Part shown: one piece after another, positions 1-9,427 of the stretch
Layout: the number at the start of each line of letters is the position of its first letter
How positions within the stretch are numbered: position 1 is the stretch's first letter
Assembly (NCBI GenBank): GCA_016793875.1
Contig: JAEULG010000256.1
Location: forward strand, 1-64,000
Direction of reading: 5' to 3'
Length of the DNA: 64,000 bases
From: Rhodospirillales bacterium
GTDB taxonomy: Bacteria; Pseudomonadota; Alphaproteobacteria; Rhodospirillales; Defluviicoccaceae
Notes under the pieces: model-generated
Told to the model about the DNA's origin: nothing
Databases searched by the model: none
The model's input: the letters and a program-made list of their open reading frames with translations, nothing else
Translations under genes and position numbers: made by a program

Positions 1-215
1 GAGCCGCGATTTTCCAGAATGTCTCATAAATCAACCATGCCTAGAGCGGCTACGAAACGGGAAATGAGGTGAGATTATCTTGAAGAGACGACGTCGTGTC
101 CGCGAGACTGCGGCGATGAATGCTTCCCGAGCGGTAAATAAAGCATCCGTTAATCGCGAGGTGTTTGCAGAGTAGAAGGTTACGGAGGAACCGTGATTGA
201 TAAGGAGGGTCACGC

Positions 216-1235
216 ATGCCAGGTTCACCTGCCACCAACTGCCAGAGTGCCCGTCTCGTCCACCGGCGCCGTCTGGCGCTCGTCGCCTTCGCCGCCGGCT
301 GCGCCGCATTCAATGCCGGCGATGCTGCCGCCCACGGCTACGCCGGCAACCGCTTCTTCCCCGCCACCCTGACCACCGACGATCCGTTCGTCGCCGATGA
401 GCTTTCGCTGCCCACCGTCAGCTGGTATCGCAACGGAGAACGGCCGGCGGAGGGGCAGACCGACGTCTCGGCGGAGTTCTCGAAGCGCATCATCGACAAT
501 CTCGGACTGTCGATAGAGCCCACCTGGACCCATCTCGACCGCCGCAACGAGGATAACAAGAGCGGCTTCCAGAACCTGGAGATGGCGCTCAAGTACCAAT
601 TCCTCACCAGCGCCGAACATGAAGCGATCGCTTCGATCGGCCTCGAAACGGAGATCGGTGGGACCGGGGCGAGCAAAGTCGGTGCCGAGAATTTCTCCGT
701 TCTGCAGCCAACCCTCTACTTCGGCAAAGGTGCTGGCGATTTGCCCGAAGGAGTGGGGGCCTTGCGGCCGCTCGCCCTCACCGGCTTCGTCGGCTATGGC
801 ATCCCGACCGACGCCCGGCACACGACGGCGAGCGTCGACGAGGAGACCGGCGAGGTGGAACGCGAGGTCGAGAGGCACGCGCAGACCCTGGCCTACGGCG
901 GGTCGATCCAGTACAGCCTGCCCTACCTGCAGGCGAACGTCTTCGATACGGGATTGCCGGAATATCTGAGCCGGCTGATCCCTGTGGTCGAGCTATCGTT
1001 CGAGACGCCGGTGCAGAACACGGGAGGAGAACGATCGACGACGGCATTCTGCAATCCAGGCTTTATCTGGGCCGGGCAGAGCTTCCAGGTCGGCGCCGAG
1101 GCAGTAGTTCCGCTCAACCGCGACACGGGCACCGGTGTAGGCTTCATCGCCCAGCTGCATTTCTACCTCGACGACCTGTTCCCGACGACCCTCGGCCGGC
1201 CCATCTTTCCCGGTGTCGCAGGACCGAGTTTTTAG
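216..1235 (+). CDS. Putative outer-membrane beta-barrel protein upstream of copCD
   Basis: A 339-residue protein of no confidently recognised family. The N-terminus has a basic stretch (HRRR) followed by a hydrophobic Ala-rich segment ending near AHGYAG at residues 39–44, consistent with an export signal. The rest is rich in alternating polar and hydrophobic stretches with many Gly, Thr and aromatic residues and ends in Phe, which fits an outer-membrane barrel. A strong ribosome site (aaggaggg) lies 6–13 bases before the ATG. copC starts 2 bases after the stop, so the three genes form one operon. I infer that it acts at the outer membrane in copper handling or sensing; the sequence does not prove this. 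Confidence 0.7.
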   Translation: MPGSPATNCQSARLVHRRRLALVAFAAGCAAFNAGDAAAHGYAGNRFFPATLTTDDPFVADELSLPTVSWYRNGERPAEGQTDVSAEFSKRIIDNLGLSIEPTWTHLDRRNEDNKSGFQNLEMALKYQFLTSAEHEAIASIGLETEIGGTGASKVGAENFSVLQPTLYFGKGAGDLPEGVGALRPLALTGFVGYGIPTDARHTTASVDEETGEVEREVERHAQTLAYGGSIQYSLPYLQANVFDTGLPEYLSRLIPVVELSFETPVQNTGGERSTTAFCNPGFIWAGQSFQVGAEAVVPLNRDTGTGVGFIAQLHFYLDDLFPTTLGRPIFPGVAGPSF

Positions 1236-1237
1236 CC

Positions 1238-1603
1238 ATGCGCGCCCTGATCCTGTGTCTCCTCGCCGGCTCTTGGCTTGCCTACACCTCCCCGGCGCAA
1301 GCGCACGCCTTCCTTGAGCAGGCGGTGCCGAAGGTCGGCAGCACCGTCGATTCTTCGCCGACGGAGCTGCGCCTGCGTTTCAGCGAGGCGGTTGAGCCGG
1401 CCTTCTCGCGGATCACGCTGGCGAAGAAGGACGGCGGAGCGATCGCGCTAGGACCCGTCGCGGTGGACCCGGGCGACGACCGCATTCTGGTCGCGGCGGT
1501 CCCGGCGCCCCTTCCGCCTGGCGTCTACCGGGTGAGCTGGCGGGCCGTTTCCCGCGACACCCACACGACGACGGGCGACTTCACATTCCAGGTAGGGCGG
1601 TGA
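1238..1603 (+). CDS. copC: Copper resistance protein CopC
   Basis: A 121-residue periplasmic copper-binding protein of the CopC/YcnJ N-terminal family. A signal peptide covers about residues 1–22 and is cut after AQA, leaving His23 (HAFL) as the mature N-terminus, the usual Cu(II) ligand. The C-terminal SRDTHTTTG motif with Asp107 and His109 supplies the other Cu(II) ligands. The Met-rich Cu(I) site of longer CopC proteins is absent, so this looks like the short form that binds only Cu(II). It lies between an outer-membrane-like protein and copD, spaced by 2 and 10 bases, and probably hands copper to CopD in the inner membrane. Confidence 0.93.
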   Translation: MRALILCLLAGSWLAYTSPAQAHAFLEQAVPKVGSTVDSSPTELRLRFSEAVEPAFSRITLAKKDGGAIALGPVAVDPGDDRILVAAVPAPLPPGVYRVSWRAVSRDTHTTTGDFTFQVGR

Positions 1604-1613
1604 GGGCTGCCGG

Positions 1614-2585
1614 ATGATCGACTGGCCGCTGGTCGGCGCGCGCTTCGTCCATCTCACGGCGTTGATGATCCTTGCCGGATCGTCGCTGTTCGCCCTGCTG
1701 ATTGCGGGTGGGGTACCGCCGCGGCGGTGGTTGATCCCGGCCGCGGCGGCCGCGGCGCTCTCGGCCGTCGGCTGGCTGTTCGCGGTGGCGGCGGCGATGA
1801 GCGACCGGTCGCTCGCCGCGGTGGATGCGGCGACGCTCCGCCTCGTTCTTGGCGCGACGGCGTTTGGGCACGTCTGGAAGGTGCAGCTGGCGCTGGCAGG
1901 GGCGACGCTCGCGGTCGCCGCATGGCGGGGTGGGCGCGGATGCAGCGTTCTTGTCTTCGCCCTGGCGGCAGCCCTCCTCACGGGGGTCGCCGCCGTCGGC
2001 CATGCCGGCATGGCGGGCGGCAGCACTGGGCTGCTGCACATCGGCAATGATGCCGTCCACCTGCTTGCCGCCGCGGTCTGGCTCGGCGGGCTCGTGCCGC
2101 TGGCAGCGTTGCTGTATCGGGCCTCGAGCGGGAACGGTTCACCGCCGGCGACGCTCCACGCGATCGAGCGGTTCTCGACGATGGCGATCGCCGCGGTGGC
2201 GGTGGTGCTGCTGACCGGCACGGCAAACCTGCAATGGCTGCTCAACTCGGCGGCCGGAATAGCCTCGGACTGGGGCCGCGTGCTGGCGATCAAGCTCGGG
2301 CTGGTAGCGGGATTGCTGGTGCTCGCGGCGATCAACCGGCTGATCCTCCTGCCGCGGCTGCACAGCGCGGCGTCCGCCGCCCGGGAGGGTGCCGCCGTTG
2401 CCCTTTATCGCACCGTTCTGTTCGAACAGATGGTAGCAGTAATGGTCCTGACCGCTGCGAGCCTGCTCGGCACCCTCCCGCCGCCGGTCGCAGCGGCCTC
2501 GCCGCCAAGAGCCTTCCAGCAGGTAGTTGGCGGTGCGGTCGGTTCGCCGCAGGAAGCGGAAATACCTATGCCCGTCGCAGTCTAA
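1614..2585 (+). CDS. copD: Copper resistance protein CopD
   Basis: A 323-residue polytopic inner-membrane protein of the CopD family. It shows about eight hydrophobic helices through residues 8–300, including a conserved segment around the GHAGMAGG and DAVHLLAAAVWLGGL motifs, whose His residues are typical of the family. CopD is thought to move copper across the inner membrane in partnership with CopC, whose gene ends 10 bases upstream. Length is close to the usual 300 or so residues. The 3' end abuts a stretch of degenerate mobile-element sequence, but the reading frame itself looks intact. Confidence 0.9.
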   Translation: MIDWPLVGARFVHLTALMILAGSSLFALLIAGGVPPRRWLIPAAAAAALSAVGWLFAVAAAMSDRSLAAVDAATLRLVLGATAFGHVWKVQLALAGATLAVAAWRGGRGCSVLVFALAAALLTGVAAVGHAGMAGGSTGLLHIGNDAVHLLAAAVWLGGLVPLAALLYRASSGNGSPPATLHAIERFSTMAIAAVAVVLLTGTANLQWLLNSAAGIASDWGRVLAIKLGLVAGLLVLAAINRLILLPRLHSAASAAREGAAVALYRTVLFEQMVAVMVLTAASLLGTLPPPVAAASPPRAFQQVVGGAVGSPQEAEIPMPVAV

Positions 2586-2599
2586 CAACATCATCGCCT

Positions 2600-2883
2600 G
2601 GATGAACCTGCGCCGCGCCGTTGCCGCCCTGGCCGAACAGCGCCAGCTGCGCATCGATCGTCTGCCGCAGCGCGGGCGGAATCGGCTGCCATGTACCCCA
2701 GAGCGTCTGGTTGGTGTCGCCGAGGCTGACGGTCGCCAGGGTCGGCGTCCACGTCGCGCCGCTATTGAGCGCGAAGGACCACAGCAGCTGCCCGCCCGGG
2801 GGTCCGCCCGGTGATCCGACGGTGACGACGAGGCGCATGCCCTGGTAGCTGCGCAGGTCGAGGCCGGTGAGACGCGCCTCGGC
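2600..2883 (-). pseudogene. Orphan coding-like fragment, origin unknown
   Basis: This minus-strand stretch stays open and reads as natural protein: beta-rich, containing TGLDLRSYQGMRLVV, QLLWSFALNSG and TLWGTWQPIPPALRQ. It has no start or ribosome site of its own. Its frame differs from the transposase-like sequence just upstream, to which it appears joined. I do not recognise the family; the pattern resembles a beta-sandwich repeat of a phage or surface protein, but that is a guess. It is best read as a gene remnant trapped between copD and smpB. Confidence 0.4.
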
Positions 2884-2884
2884 A

Positions 2885-3130
2885 CCGACCGAAAGGCGCC
2901 GGCCGCGACCGGCACAGTCCACAGCTGGTCGCCCGCAAAGCCGTCATAACCGGCCGCGTAGCAGACCAGAAGCCGTTCGCCCTCCTTCGCCGTCCGCTGC
3001 AGTCGCGCGACCAGTTCGTCCAGGCGGCGACGCGGTAGAGGCTCGGTTGCGTGGGTCGGGCCATGCGACCGCGACGACCCAGGACTTCCTGCTCAACTCG
3101 ATCGCTGCGTAGACATCGGAACGACGGCGG
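2885..3130 (-). pseudogene. Frameshifted N-terminal fragment of an IS110-family-like transposase
   Basis: Three successive minus-strand frames give consecutive pieces that match the N-terminal pattern of IS110-type DEDD transposases: DVYAAIELSRKSWVVAVAWP (about 3117–3058), then PSLYRVAA, then LDELVARLQRTAKEG with LLVCYAAGYDGF (to about 2935). The ELS/SWVVAV block and the C-Y-x-AGYDGF block are the family landmarks. At least two frameshifts and loss of all the C-terminal part make it non-functional. No inverted repeats are seen, as expected for IS110. It marks an old insertion between the copper operon and smpB. Confidence 0.6.
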
Positions 3131-3215
3131 ACGGCTCGGGGTCCATCTCATTGCGGATCGAAATGCGTCGTCGTAAGGGCGGACGATACGACGCCGCCGA
3201 TCCCCCGGGTCGCTG

Positions 3216-3695
3216 CTACTCCCGCGCCGTGCGCAGCAGGCGAGACTTCTGCCGCTGCCAGTCGCGCTGCTTGATCGCCTCGCGCTGGTCGGCCTTGCGC
3301 CGGCCCTTGGCGAGGCCGAGTGACACCTTGGCGATGCCGCGTGCGTTGAAGAAGATCGAGAGCGGCACCAGCGTCATCCCGTCGCGGCGGATGGCGCCGG
3401 TCAGCTTGTCGATCTCGCGCCGGTGCAACAGCAGCTTGCGCGGCCGCTTCGGCTCGTGGCCGAAGGTCTTGCCGGGATCGTAGGGGGCGATGTGAGCGTT
3501 GAGCAGCCACAACTCGCCGCCCTTGTCGGACGCATAAGACTCGACGATCGATGCTTGGCCGCGGCGCAGCGACTTCACCTCGCTGCCGGTCAGGGCAACG
3601 CCGGCAACGATGGTGTCCTCGATGCTGTAGTCGTGCCGCGCCCGCCGGTTCTGGGCGACGGTCTTGCTCTTGTCGTCGTCGGCCTTCGCTGCCAT
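3216..3695 (-). CDS. smpB: SsrA-binding protein SmpB
   Basis: A 159-residue RNA-binding protein that brings tmRNA to stalled ribosomes in trans-translation. Recognisable blocks are [13 protein letters not shown], the [16 protein letters not shown] segment, [18 protein letters not shown], and the basic C-terminal tail ([19 protein letters not shown]) that enters the mRNA channel. Length is normal. It follows dapA on the minus strand with a 10-base gap, the common alphaproteobacterial dapA–smpB arrangement, so the two are probably co-transcribed. No ssrA gene is visible in this window. Confidence 0.96.
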   Translation of the reverse strand: MAAKADDDKSKTVAQNRRARHDYSIEDTIVAGVALTGSEVKSLRRGQASIVESYASDKGGELWLLNAHIAPYDPGKTFGHEPKRPRKLLLHRREIDKLTGAIRRDGMTLVPLSIFFNARGIAKVSLGLAKGRRKADQREAIKQRDWQRQKSRLLRTARE

Positions 3696-3705
3696 GCGCC
3701 TGCCT

Positions 3706-4581
3706 TCAGTTCAGGAGCCCGGCGCTCTGCATCGCCCGCCGGACGGTCTCGCGGCTGGCGTCGGTTAGCGGCGCCAGCGGCAGCCTGGTATCGGCGGCGC
3801 ACTTGCCGAGCAGGCTCGCCGCATACTTCACCGGACCGGGGTTGCTCTCGCAGAAAAGCGCCCCGTGCAGCGGCATCAGCCGGTCCTGCAAGGCCATCGC
3901 CGTCGCAATGTCGCCGTCGCGCCAGGCGTGCTGCATCTGCGCGCACAGGGCGGGCGCGACGTTGGCGGTCACCGAGATGCAGCCGACGCCGCCGGCGGCG
4001 AGGAACGGCACGGCGGTGCCGTCCTCACCGGAAAGCTGGCAGAACTGCGGGCCGATTGCGAGGCGGGTTCGGATCGGCCGGTTCAGATCGGAGGTGGCGT
4101 CCTTCACCCCGACGATGTTGGGCAGCTTCGCCAGCCGCGCCATCGTCTCGACGGTCATGTCGATCACCGAGCGCGGCGGGATGTTGTAGATGATCACCGG
4201 CAGATCGACGGCCTCAACGATCGCCTGGTAGTGGCGGAAAAGTCCGTCCTGCGTCGGCTTGTTGTAGTAGGGGGTGACCACCAGTGCCGCGGCGGCGCCC
4301 GCCTCCTTGGCATGCCGGGTGAGGTCGATGGCTTCCGCCGTGCAGTTGGAGCCGGTGCCGGCGATCACCGGCACCCGGCCGGCGGCGGCCTCGATGCAGA
4401 CCTCGACGATGCGCTTGTGTTCGGCATGGTTCAGCGTCGGCGATTCGCCGGTGGTTCCGCACGGCACCAGAGCGTCGGTACCCTCGCCGATCTGCCAGTC
4501 GACCAGGGCGCGGAACGCCGATTCGTCGAACGCGCCGTCCTTGAACGGCGTGATCAAGGCGACGATGGACCCGCTGAACAT
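3706..4581 (-). CDS. dapA: 4-hydroxy-tetrahydrodipicolinate synthase
   Basis: A 291-residue (beta/alpha)8-barrel lyase that condenses pyruvate with aspartate semialdehyde, the first step committed to lysine and diaminopimelate. Visible motifs are the N-terminal [10 protein letters not shown], the substrate loop [10 protein letters not shown], the catalytic Tyr block [11 protein letters not shown], and the Schiff-base Lys in [10 protein letters not shown]. Length is typical. It is the first gene of a minus-strand pair with smpB and is divergent from the lytic transglycosylase gene. The 250 bases between the divergent starts must hold both promoters. Confidence 0.96.
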   Translation of the reverse strand: MFSGSIVALITPFKDGAFDESAFRALVDWQIGEGTDALVPCGTTGESPTLNHAEHKRIVEVCIEAAAGRVPVIAGTGSNCTAEAIDLTRHAKEAGAAAALVVTPYYNKPTQDGLFRHYQAIVEAVDLPVIIYNIPPRSVIDMTVETMARLAKLPNIVGVKDATSDLNRPIRTRLAIGPQFCQLSGEDGTAVPFLAAGGVGCISVTANVAPALCAQMQHAWRDGDIATAMALQDRLMPLHGALFCESNPGPVKYAASLLGKCAADTRLPLAPLTDASRETVRRAMQSAGLLN

Positions 4582-4834
4582 CCCGAAAATTCTCCTTGGG
4601 CGAAAAGCGCCGTCCTGACGGGCCGGCGGGGCGCGACCTTAACCGCCCATTGCCAGCTTTGCAAAGCGTGGTACGCTGCAGCGTTTAGGACACACGCGGG
4701 CCTAACCCATTCAGGTAAATTTGCCACACGCTTGCCGCAAATTATCTGTGCTCGTAAACTTCGGCGCGGGCAGGGGCGTGCGGACGGATGGTCTCACCCT
4801 CACTCGCATTTCTTGCCATGGAAGGGTTAGAGCG

Positions 4835-6802
4835 GTGAACGTGCGACCGGGCCGGTATTTCCTCAGCCTCGGGCTCGCCGCGGGGATCTTTGCCTCGGCG
4901 CTGGCGCTGCCCTCGCGGGCGGACGATCCGTCCATCGCCTATGCCGCCCTTGCCGCCGCCGGCCGGGGCGACTGGTCCGCGGCCCATAGCATCGCCGCCG
5001 GGTCGACCGACCCGCTGGTGGACAAGCTCGTCGTCTGGCTGGACGCCACCCGCACCAACGGCGGCGGCTCGTTCTACGAGATCAGCCGCTTCGTTACCGA
5101 CAATCCGCAGTGGCCCTCGCAGCGCACCCTGCGGATGCGCGCCGAGCAGGCCATCGATGAAAACGTGCCGGACGATGCCGTCATCGCCTGGTTCTCGCGC
5201 AACGAGCCGCTGACGCTGGCCGGCGCCCGGCGCTATGCCGAGGCGCTGATCGCCGCGGGGGAGGAAGCCCGGGCGAAGCAGGTCGTCCGCGCCGCGTGGG
5301 CTGGCGCCGATGCGCAGACCGTCGATGAGGAAGACGCCTATTACACTCGCTTCATCGACGTTCTGACCGATGCCGATCATGCCCGCCGCCTCGACCGGCT
5401 GCTGTGGGCGGGCCGCATCGCTCCCGCCCAGCGGCTGCTGCCGCGGCTGTCCGCGGACCAGCAGGCGCTCGGCGAAGCGCGGATCGCCCTGCGTCAGAAC
5501 AATGCCAACGGACCGGATCTGGCAGCTCTGGTTCCGGCCGAGCTGCGCGGCGATCCGGGACTCATCTACGACCAGGTCCGCTGGTACCGCCGCAAGGGCT
5601 ACGACGAGATGGCGGTGCAACTGCTGACGACGACCCGGGTGGACTATGCCCGGCCGGAGCAGTTCTGGCAGGAACGCTCGCAACTCGCCCGCCAGGCGCT
5701 GGGCCGCGGCGACGCGGCGGGCGCCTACGCCCTCGCCGGCGAGCATGGCTTCGTCGACGGCAGCGAGCGCGCCGATGCCGAGTGGCTCGCCGGCTGGATC
5801 GCCTTGCGCTTTCTGCAGCGGCCGGACGTCGCCGCCACCGACTTCCTGGAGATGTTCGAGAACGTCCACCACCCGGTCAGCCGGGCGCGTGGCGCCTACT
5901 GGCTGGCGCGCGCCGCCCAGGCGCGCGGCGATGCCGATGCGGCGATGCTGTGGCACAAGACCGCGGCGGAGCACGGCTACGCCTTCTACGGCCAGCTCAG
6001 CGCCGCCGAGATTCGCCCCGGGGAGCCGCTGCGGCTGCCGCCAGACCCGCCGCTGGATCCGGCTGCCGAGGCACAGTTCCGCGAGCAGGAGCTGACGCGC
6101 GCCGTCGGCCTGCTGGCGGCGGCGGGGTCGCGCGACGCTCAGCGCACTTTCGTGATGCGGCTGGCCGAACTCGACGACTCGCGTGCCTGGAAGAATCAGG
6201 CGGCGGCGCTCGCCGGCGAGGTGGGCCGACCCGATCTCGGCGTCGCGGTTGCACGGCAGTCGATCCGCGGCGGCAAGCCGCTGATCGGCGCCGGGTACCC
6301 TTTGCTGTCGGCGGTGGACGCGACATCGGTGAGCGTGGAGAGCCCGCTGGTTCTCGCCATCATCCGCCAGGAAAGCTCGTTTGATACCGCCGCGGCCAGC
6401 CCCGCCGGGGCGCAGGGGTTGATGCAGCTGATGCCGGGCACGGCCCGCGACGTTGCTGCCAAGCTCGGCATGGCCTACGCGCCGAGTTCGCTGATCGCCA
6501 GCCCCGAGTACAACGTCAGCCTCGGCAGCGCGTATATTTCCGATATGCTGCAGCGCTTCGACGGCTCTTATATTCTTGCGCTCGCCGCCTATAATGCCGG
6601 GCCGTCGCGGGTGAATCAGTGGCTGAACACCAACGGCGATCCGCGCACCGGCACCGAGGCGGCGGTCGACTGGATCGAGCTCATTCCGTTCAACGAGACC
6701 CGGAACTACGTGCAGCGGTGCCTGGAAAATCTGCAAGTCTATCGCGCCCGGACGGACACGGTGCAACTGGCGCAGACGCTGGCGGGCGATCTGGTGCGAT
6801 GA
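4835..6802 (+). CDS. slt: Soluble lytic murein transglycosylase (Slt70-like)
   Basis: A 655-residue periplasmic enzyme that cuts peptidoglycan between MurNAc and GlcNAc, forming 1,6-anhydroMurNAc. I chose the GTG at 4835 because a signal peptide (NVRPGRYFLSLGLAAG to SRADD) starts there and GGAAGGG lies just upstream; an in-frame ATG exists at 4721. Residues 30–450 are an alpha-helical TPR-like superhelix as in E. coli Slt70. The C-terminal SLT domain has the catalytic Glu at about 513 (RQESSF), the AGAQGLMQLMPGTA block and ALAAYNAGPSRV. The stop overlaps the next gene by 4 bases (ATGA), indicating translational coupling. Confidence 0.94.
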   Translation: MNVRPGRYFLSLGLAAGIFASALALPSRADDPSIAYAALAAAGRGDWSAAHSIAAGSTDPLVDKLVVWLDATRTNGGGSFYEISRFVTDNPQWPSQRTLRMRAEQAIDENVPDDAVIAWFSRNEPLTLAGARRYAEALIAAGEEARAKQVVRAAWAGADAQTVDEEDAYYTRFIDVLTDADHARRLDRLLWAGRIAPAQRLLPRLSADQQALGEARIALRQNNANGPDLAALVPAELRGDPGLIYDQVRWYRRKGYDEMAVQLLTTTRVDYARPEQFWQERSQLARQALGRGDAAGAYALAGEHGFVDGSERADAEWLAGWIALRFLQRPDVAATDFLEMFENVHHPVSRARGAYWLARAAQARGDADAAMLWHKTAAEHGYAFYGQLSAAEIRPGEPLRLPPDPPLDPAAEAQFREQELTRAVGLLAAAGSRDAQRTFVMRLAELDDSRAWKNQAAALAGEVGRPDLGVAVARQSIRGGKPLIGAGYPLLSAVDATSVSVESPLVLAIIRQESSFDTAAASPAGAQGLMQLMPGTARDVAAKLGMAYAPSSLIASPEYNVSLGSAYISDMLQRFDGSYILALAAYNAGPSRVNQWLNTNGDPRTGTEAAVDWIELIPFNETRNYVQRCLENLQVYRARTDTVQLAQTLAGDLVR

Positions 6803-7524
6803 CGGCTGCGGCGACCGACCGCGAGGCACTGGCCGGGCTGCGTACCGTCGTTTTCGATGCTTATGGGACGCTGTTCGACGTCGGTGCGGCGAGCGCATGC
6901 TGCCGCGACCGGCTGGGCGATCAGGCGGATGCGCTGTCGGTGCTGTGGCGGGCGAAGCAGCTCGAGTACACGTGGCTGCGCAGCCTGCGCGGCGACTACG
7001 TCGACTTCTGGCACGTCACCGGCGAGGCGCTCGACCATGCCATGGCCACCTTCGGCCTGGACGACGCGCTGCTGCGCTCGCGGCTGATGGAGCTCTACTT
7101 CGCGCTGCGCGCCTATCCGGAAGTACCCGGCGTGCTGCACGACCTGAAGGCAGCGCGCTTGCGCACCGGCATCCTCTCCAACGGCTCGGTCAGCATGCTG
7201 GTCGGAGCGGTGCAGAGCGCGGGGGTGCAGGAGTTGCTGACCGAGATCATCTCGGCCGATGCCGCCGGCATCTACAAGCCGCATCCTCGCGTCTACGAAC
7301 TGGCGGTGCAGCGGTTCGCCCTGCCCGCGGAAAAGATTGTCTTCGTCTCGGCGAATGCCTGGGATGTGGCCGGCGCCGCTCGCTTCGGCTTCCGCGTCAT
7401 CTGGGTGGCGCGCTCGGGCGGCAGGCTGGACCGGCTGCCGGGCGAGCCGGTGGCGACGATCGGCTCGCTCGCCGAATTGCCCGCCCTGCTGGCCGAGCCG
7501 GTGGCGGTAGCAGCCGGACAATGA
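6799..7524 (+). CDS. Type II haloacid dehalogenase (HAD superfamily)
   Basis: A 241-residue HAD-superfamily hydrolase. Motif I is FDAYGTLFD with nucleophile Asp20, motif II is LSNGS (Ser127–Asn128), motif III Lys is in IYKPHP (Lys160), and motif IV is NAWDVAGA (Asp189). The Tyr after Asp-Ala and the S-N-G-S signature are those of L-2-haloacid dehalogenases, which hydrolyse 2-haloalkanoic acids to hydroxy acids. Many such genes have unknown natural substrates. Start and stop overlap neighbours by 4 bases at both ends, giving a tightly coupled slt–had–pncC unit. Confidence 0.88.
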   Translation: MTAAATDREALAGLRTVVFDAYGTLFDVGAASACCRDRLGDQADALSVLWRAKQLEYTWLRSLRGDYVDFWHVTGEALDHAMATFGLDDALLRSRLMELYFALRAYPEVPGVLHDLKAARLRTGILSNGSVSMLVGAVQSAGVQELLTEIISADAAGIYKPHPRVYELAVQRFALPAEKIVFVSANAWDVAGAARFGFRVIWVARSGGRLDRLPGEPVATIGSLAELPALLAEPVAVAAGQ

Positions 7525-8012
7525 TCGTCGAGGCGCCCCTGCTGGAGCTTGCCGCGGACGTCCTCGACCGCTGTCGGCAGCAGGGCCTGCGTCTCGCCAC
7601 CGCTGAATCCTGCACCGGTGGCCTGATCGCCGGCTGCCTTACCGCCGTCGCCGGATCCTCGCTGGTGTTCGACCGCGGCTTCGTTACCTACTCCAACACC
7701 GCGAAGACTGCCGAACTTGGCGTTCCGGCCGACCTGCTGGCGGCCAGGGGAGCGGTCAACGAGGCGGTCGCCCGGGCAATGGCGGAAGGCGCGCTCGCCG
7801 CCGCCGGTCTCGACGTGACGGTTGCCGTCACCGGCATCGCCGGACCCGACGGCGGTAGCCCCGGCAAGCCGGTGGGGCTGGTCCACTTCGCCGCTGCCCG
7901 CTCCGGCTGCGATACCTTGCACGAGCGACATGTCTTCGCAGGCGACCGCCAGCAGGTGCGCTCGGCAACGGTGGAGGCGGCGCTGCACCTGCTGCTGCGG
8001 CGGGTTTCCTGA
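7521..8012 (+). CDS. pncC: CinA-family nicotinamide-nucleotide amidohydrolase (PncC)
   Basis: A 163-residue single-domain protein matching the C-terminal domain of CinA, which deamidates nicotinamide mononucleotide to nicotinate mononucleotide in NAD salvage. The signature AESCTGG is at residues 28–34, followed by AGSSLVFDRGFVTYSN and GIAGPDGGSPGKPVG near residue 112. The N-terminal MocF-like domain of full-length CinA is missing, as is normal for stand-alone PncC. The ATG at 7521 overlaps the dehalogenase stop by 4 bases. Confidence 0.93.
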   Translation: MIVEAPLLELAADVLDRCRQQGLRLATAESCTGGLIAGCLTAVAGSSLVFDRGFVTYSNTAKTAELGVPADLLAARGAVNEAVARAMAEGALAAAGLDVTVAVTGIAGPDGGSPGKPVGLVHFAAARSGCDTLHERHVFAGDRQQVRSATVEAALHLLLRRVS

Positions 8013-8093
8013 GCCGCTGCGCCACGTCGTTCTTGCCGCCGTCACCAGCCCGGCGTACGTTGCCCGCCCCTCAGCACAACCTCCGGTCTTTCG

Positions 8094-8813
8094 ATGCGCC
8101 CCTCCGGCAGAGCTCCTGATCGTCTTCGCGCCGTCTCGCTGGAGCCGGGGGTCAGCAAGTATGCGGAAGGCTCGTGCCTTGCCCGCTTCGGCGATACCCA
8201 TGTTCTGTGTACTGCCTCGGTGGCGCAGCGGGTACCGCCCTGGCTGCGCGACAGCGGCCGCGGCTGGGTGACCGCCGAATACGGGATGCTGCCGCGGGCG
8301 ACCGCCGAGCGCACCGACCGGGAGGCGGCGCGCGGCCGGCAGACCGGGCGGACGCAAGAGATCCAGCGGCTGATCGGCCGTTCGCTGCGCGCCGTCACGG
8401 ACCTGCCGGCGCTGGCCGAGATGCAGATCCGCATCGACTGTGACGTGCTGCAGGCGGACGGCGGCACCCGGACCGCCGCGATTACCGGTTCTTTCGTCGC
8501 CCTGCATCTCGCCTGCCAGAGGCTCGTCGATCTCGGCCTGCTGACCGCGGTGCCGCTGACCGATCATGTCGCCGCCATCTCCTGCGGCATCTGCGAGGGC
8601 GTCTGCGTCCTCGATCTCGACTACCAGGAGGATTCCGCCGCGCAGGCCGACGCCAACTTCGTGCTGACCGGCAAGGGGGCGATCGTCGAGGTGCAGGGGA
8701 CCGCCGAGCAGCAGCCGTTCTCCGAGGCGCAGCTGCTGGAGCTGATCGCGCTTGCCCGCGGCGGCATTGCCGAACTGGTGGCGCTGCAGCGCCAGGCCAT
8801 CGGTCTCGCCTAA
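8094..8813 (+). CDS. rph: Ribonuclease PH
   Basis: A 239-residue phosphate-dependent 3'-to-5' exoribonuclease that trims the 3' ends of tRNA precursors. Family blocks present are the N-terminal [32 protein letters not shown], the Arg-rich [38 protein letters not shown] and [17 protein letters not shown]. Length matches the family. It begins the rph–rdgB–hemW string, with rdgB starting 11 bases after its stop. Confidence 0.97.
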   Translation: MRPSGRAPDRLRAVSLEPGVSKYAEGSCLARFGDTHVLCTASVAQRVPPWLRDSGRGWVTAEYGMLPRATAERTDREAARGRQTGRTQEIQRLIGRSLRAVTDLPALAEMQIRIDCDVLQADGGTRTAAITGSFVALHLACQRLVDLGLLTAVPLTDHVAAISCGICEGVCVLDLDYQEDSAAQADANFVLTGKGAIVEVQGTAEQQPFSEAQLLELIALARGGIAELVALQRQAIGLA

Positions 8814-8824
8814 GGACCGGCGTC

Positions 8825-9427
8825 ATGCACCGGCACTTCTCCGGCGAGCAACTGGTCCTTGCCACCCACAACCCCGGCAAGGTGCGGGAGATCGGCGATT
8901 TGTTGCGGCCGTTCGCGGTCAGCGTCGTGTCCGCCGGCGACCTGGGATTGCCGGAGCCGGAGGAGACCGGCACCACCTTCGTCGCCAATGCCGAGCTGAA
9001 GGCACTGGCCGCCGCCCGTGCCGCCCGGCTGCCGGCGCTGGCTGACGATAGCGGCCTCGTCGTGCCGGCGCTGGGTGGCGCACCAGGCGTCGTTTCCGCC
9101 CGCTGGGCGGGGCCCGGCAAGGACTTCGGGATTGCCATGCGCCGGGTGGAAAGGGAGTTGGCGGCTCTGCCGGCGGCCGACCCGCGGGCGTCGTTCGCCT
9201 GCGCGCTGACGCTGGCGTGGCCGGACGAGCACATCGAGACCTTTGAGGGGTTCGTCCACGGCCGGCTGGTGTTCCCGCCGCGGGGTAGCCACGGCTTCGG
9301 CTATGATCCGATCTTTCAGGCCGACGGCTACGGCATCACCTTCGGAGAGATGGATCCGGCCGAAAAGCACAGGATCAGCCACCGTGCCGATGCCTTCCGC
9401 CAGCTTGTCGACGCCTGCTTCGGATAG
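8825..9427 (+). CDS. rdgB: dITP/XTP pyrophosphatase (RdgB/HAM1)
   Basis: A 200-residue enzyme that hydrolyses non-canonical purine nucleotides (dITP, XTP) to monophosphates, keeping them out of DNA and RNA. Motifs are [12 protein letters not shown] (residues 12–23), [24 protein letters not shown], the C-terminal [11 protein letters not shown] and the [13 protein letters not shown] block, all family landmarks. It follows rph by 11 bases and its last 38 bases overlap the start of hemW, so the three genes are almost surely one transcript. Confidence 0.97.
   Translation: MHRHFSGEQLVLATHNPGKVREIGDLLRPFAVSVVSAGDLGLPEPEETGTTFVANAELKALAAARAARLPALADDSGLVVPALGGAPGVVSARWAGPGKDFGIAMRRVERELAALPAADPRASFACALTLAWPDEHIETFEGFVHGRLVFPPRGSHGFGYDPIFQADGYGITFGEMDPAEKHRISHRADAFRQLVDACFG

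Noticed and set aside
2139-2915. A 258-residue minus-strand frame overlapping copD and the debris region
   Set aside because: Most of it is the antisense shadow of copD; only the part beyond the copD end (2600–2883, in a different frame) looks like real former coding sequence.
4742-6898. A very long minus-strand open frame opposite the lytic transglycosylase gene
   Set aside because: It is an antisense shadow caused by high GC content. Its protein is Arg/Gly/Ala-rich without family motifs, and the plus-strand gene has clear catalytic motifs. Similar shadows at 12125–13903, 16829–19435 and 45329–47302 were rejected for the same reason.
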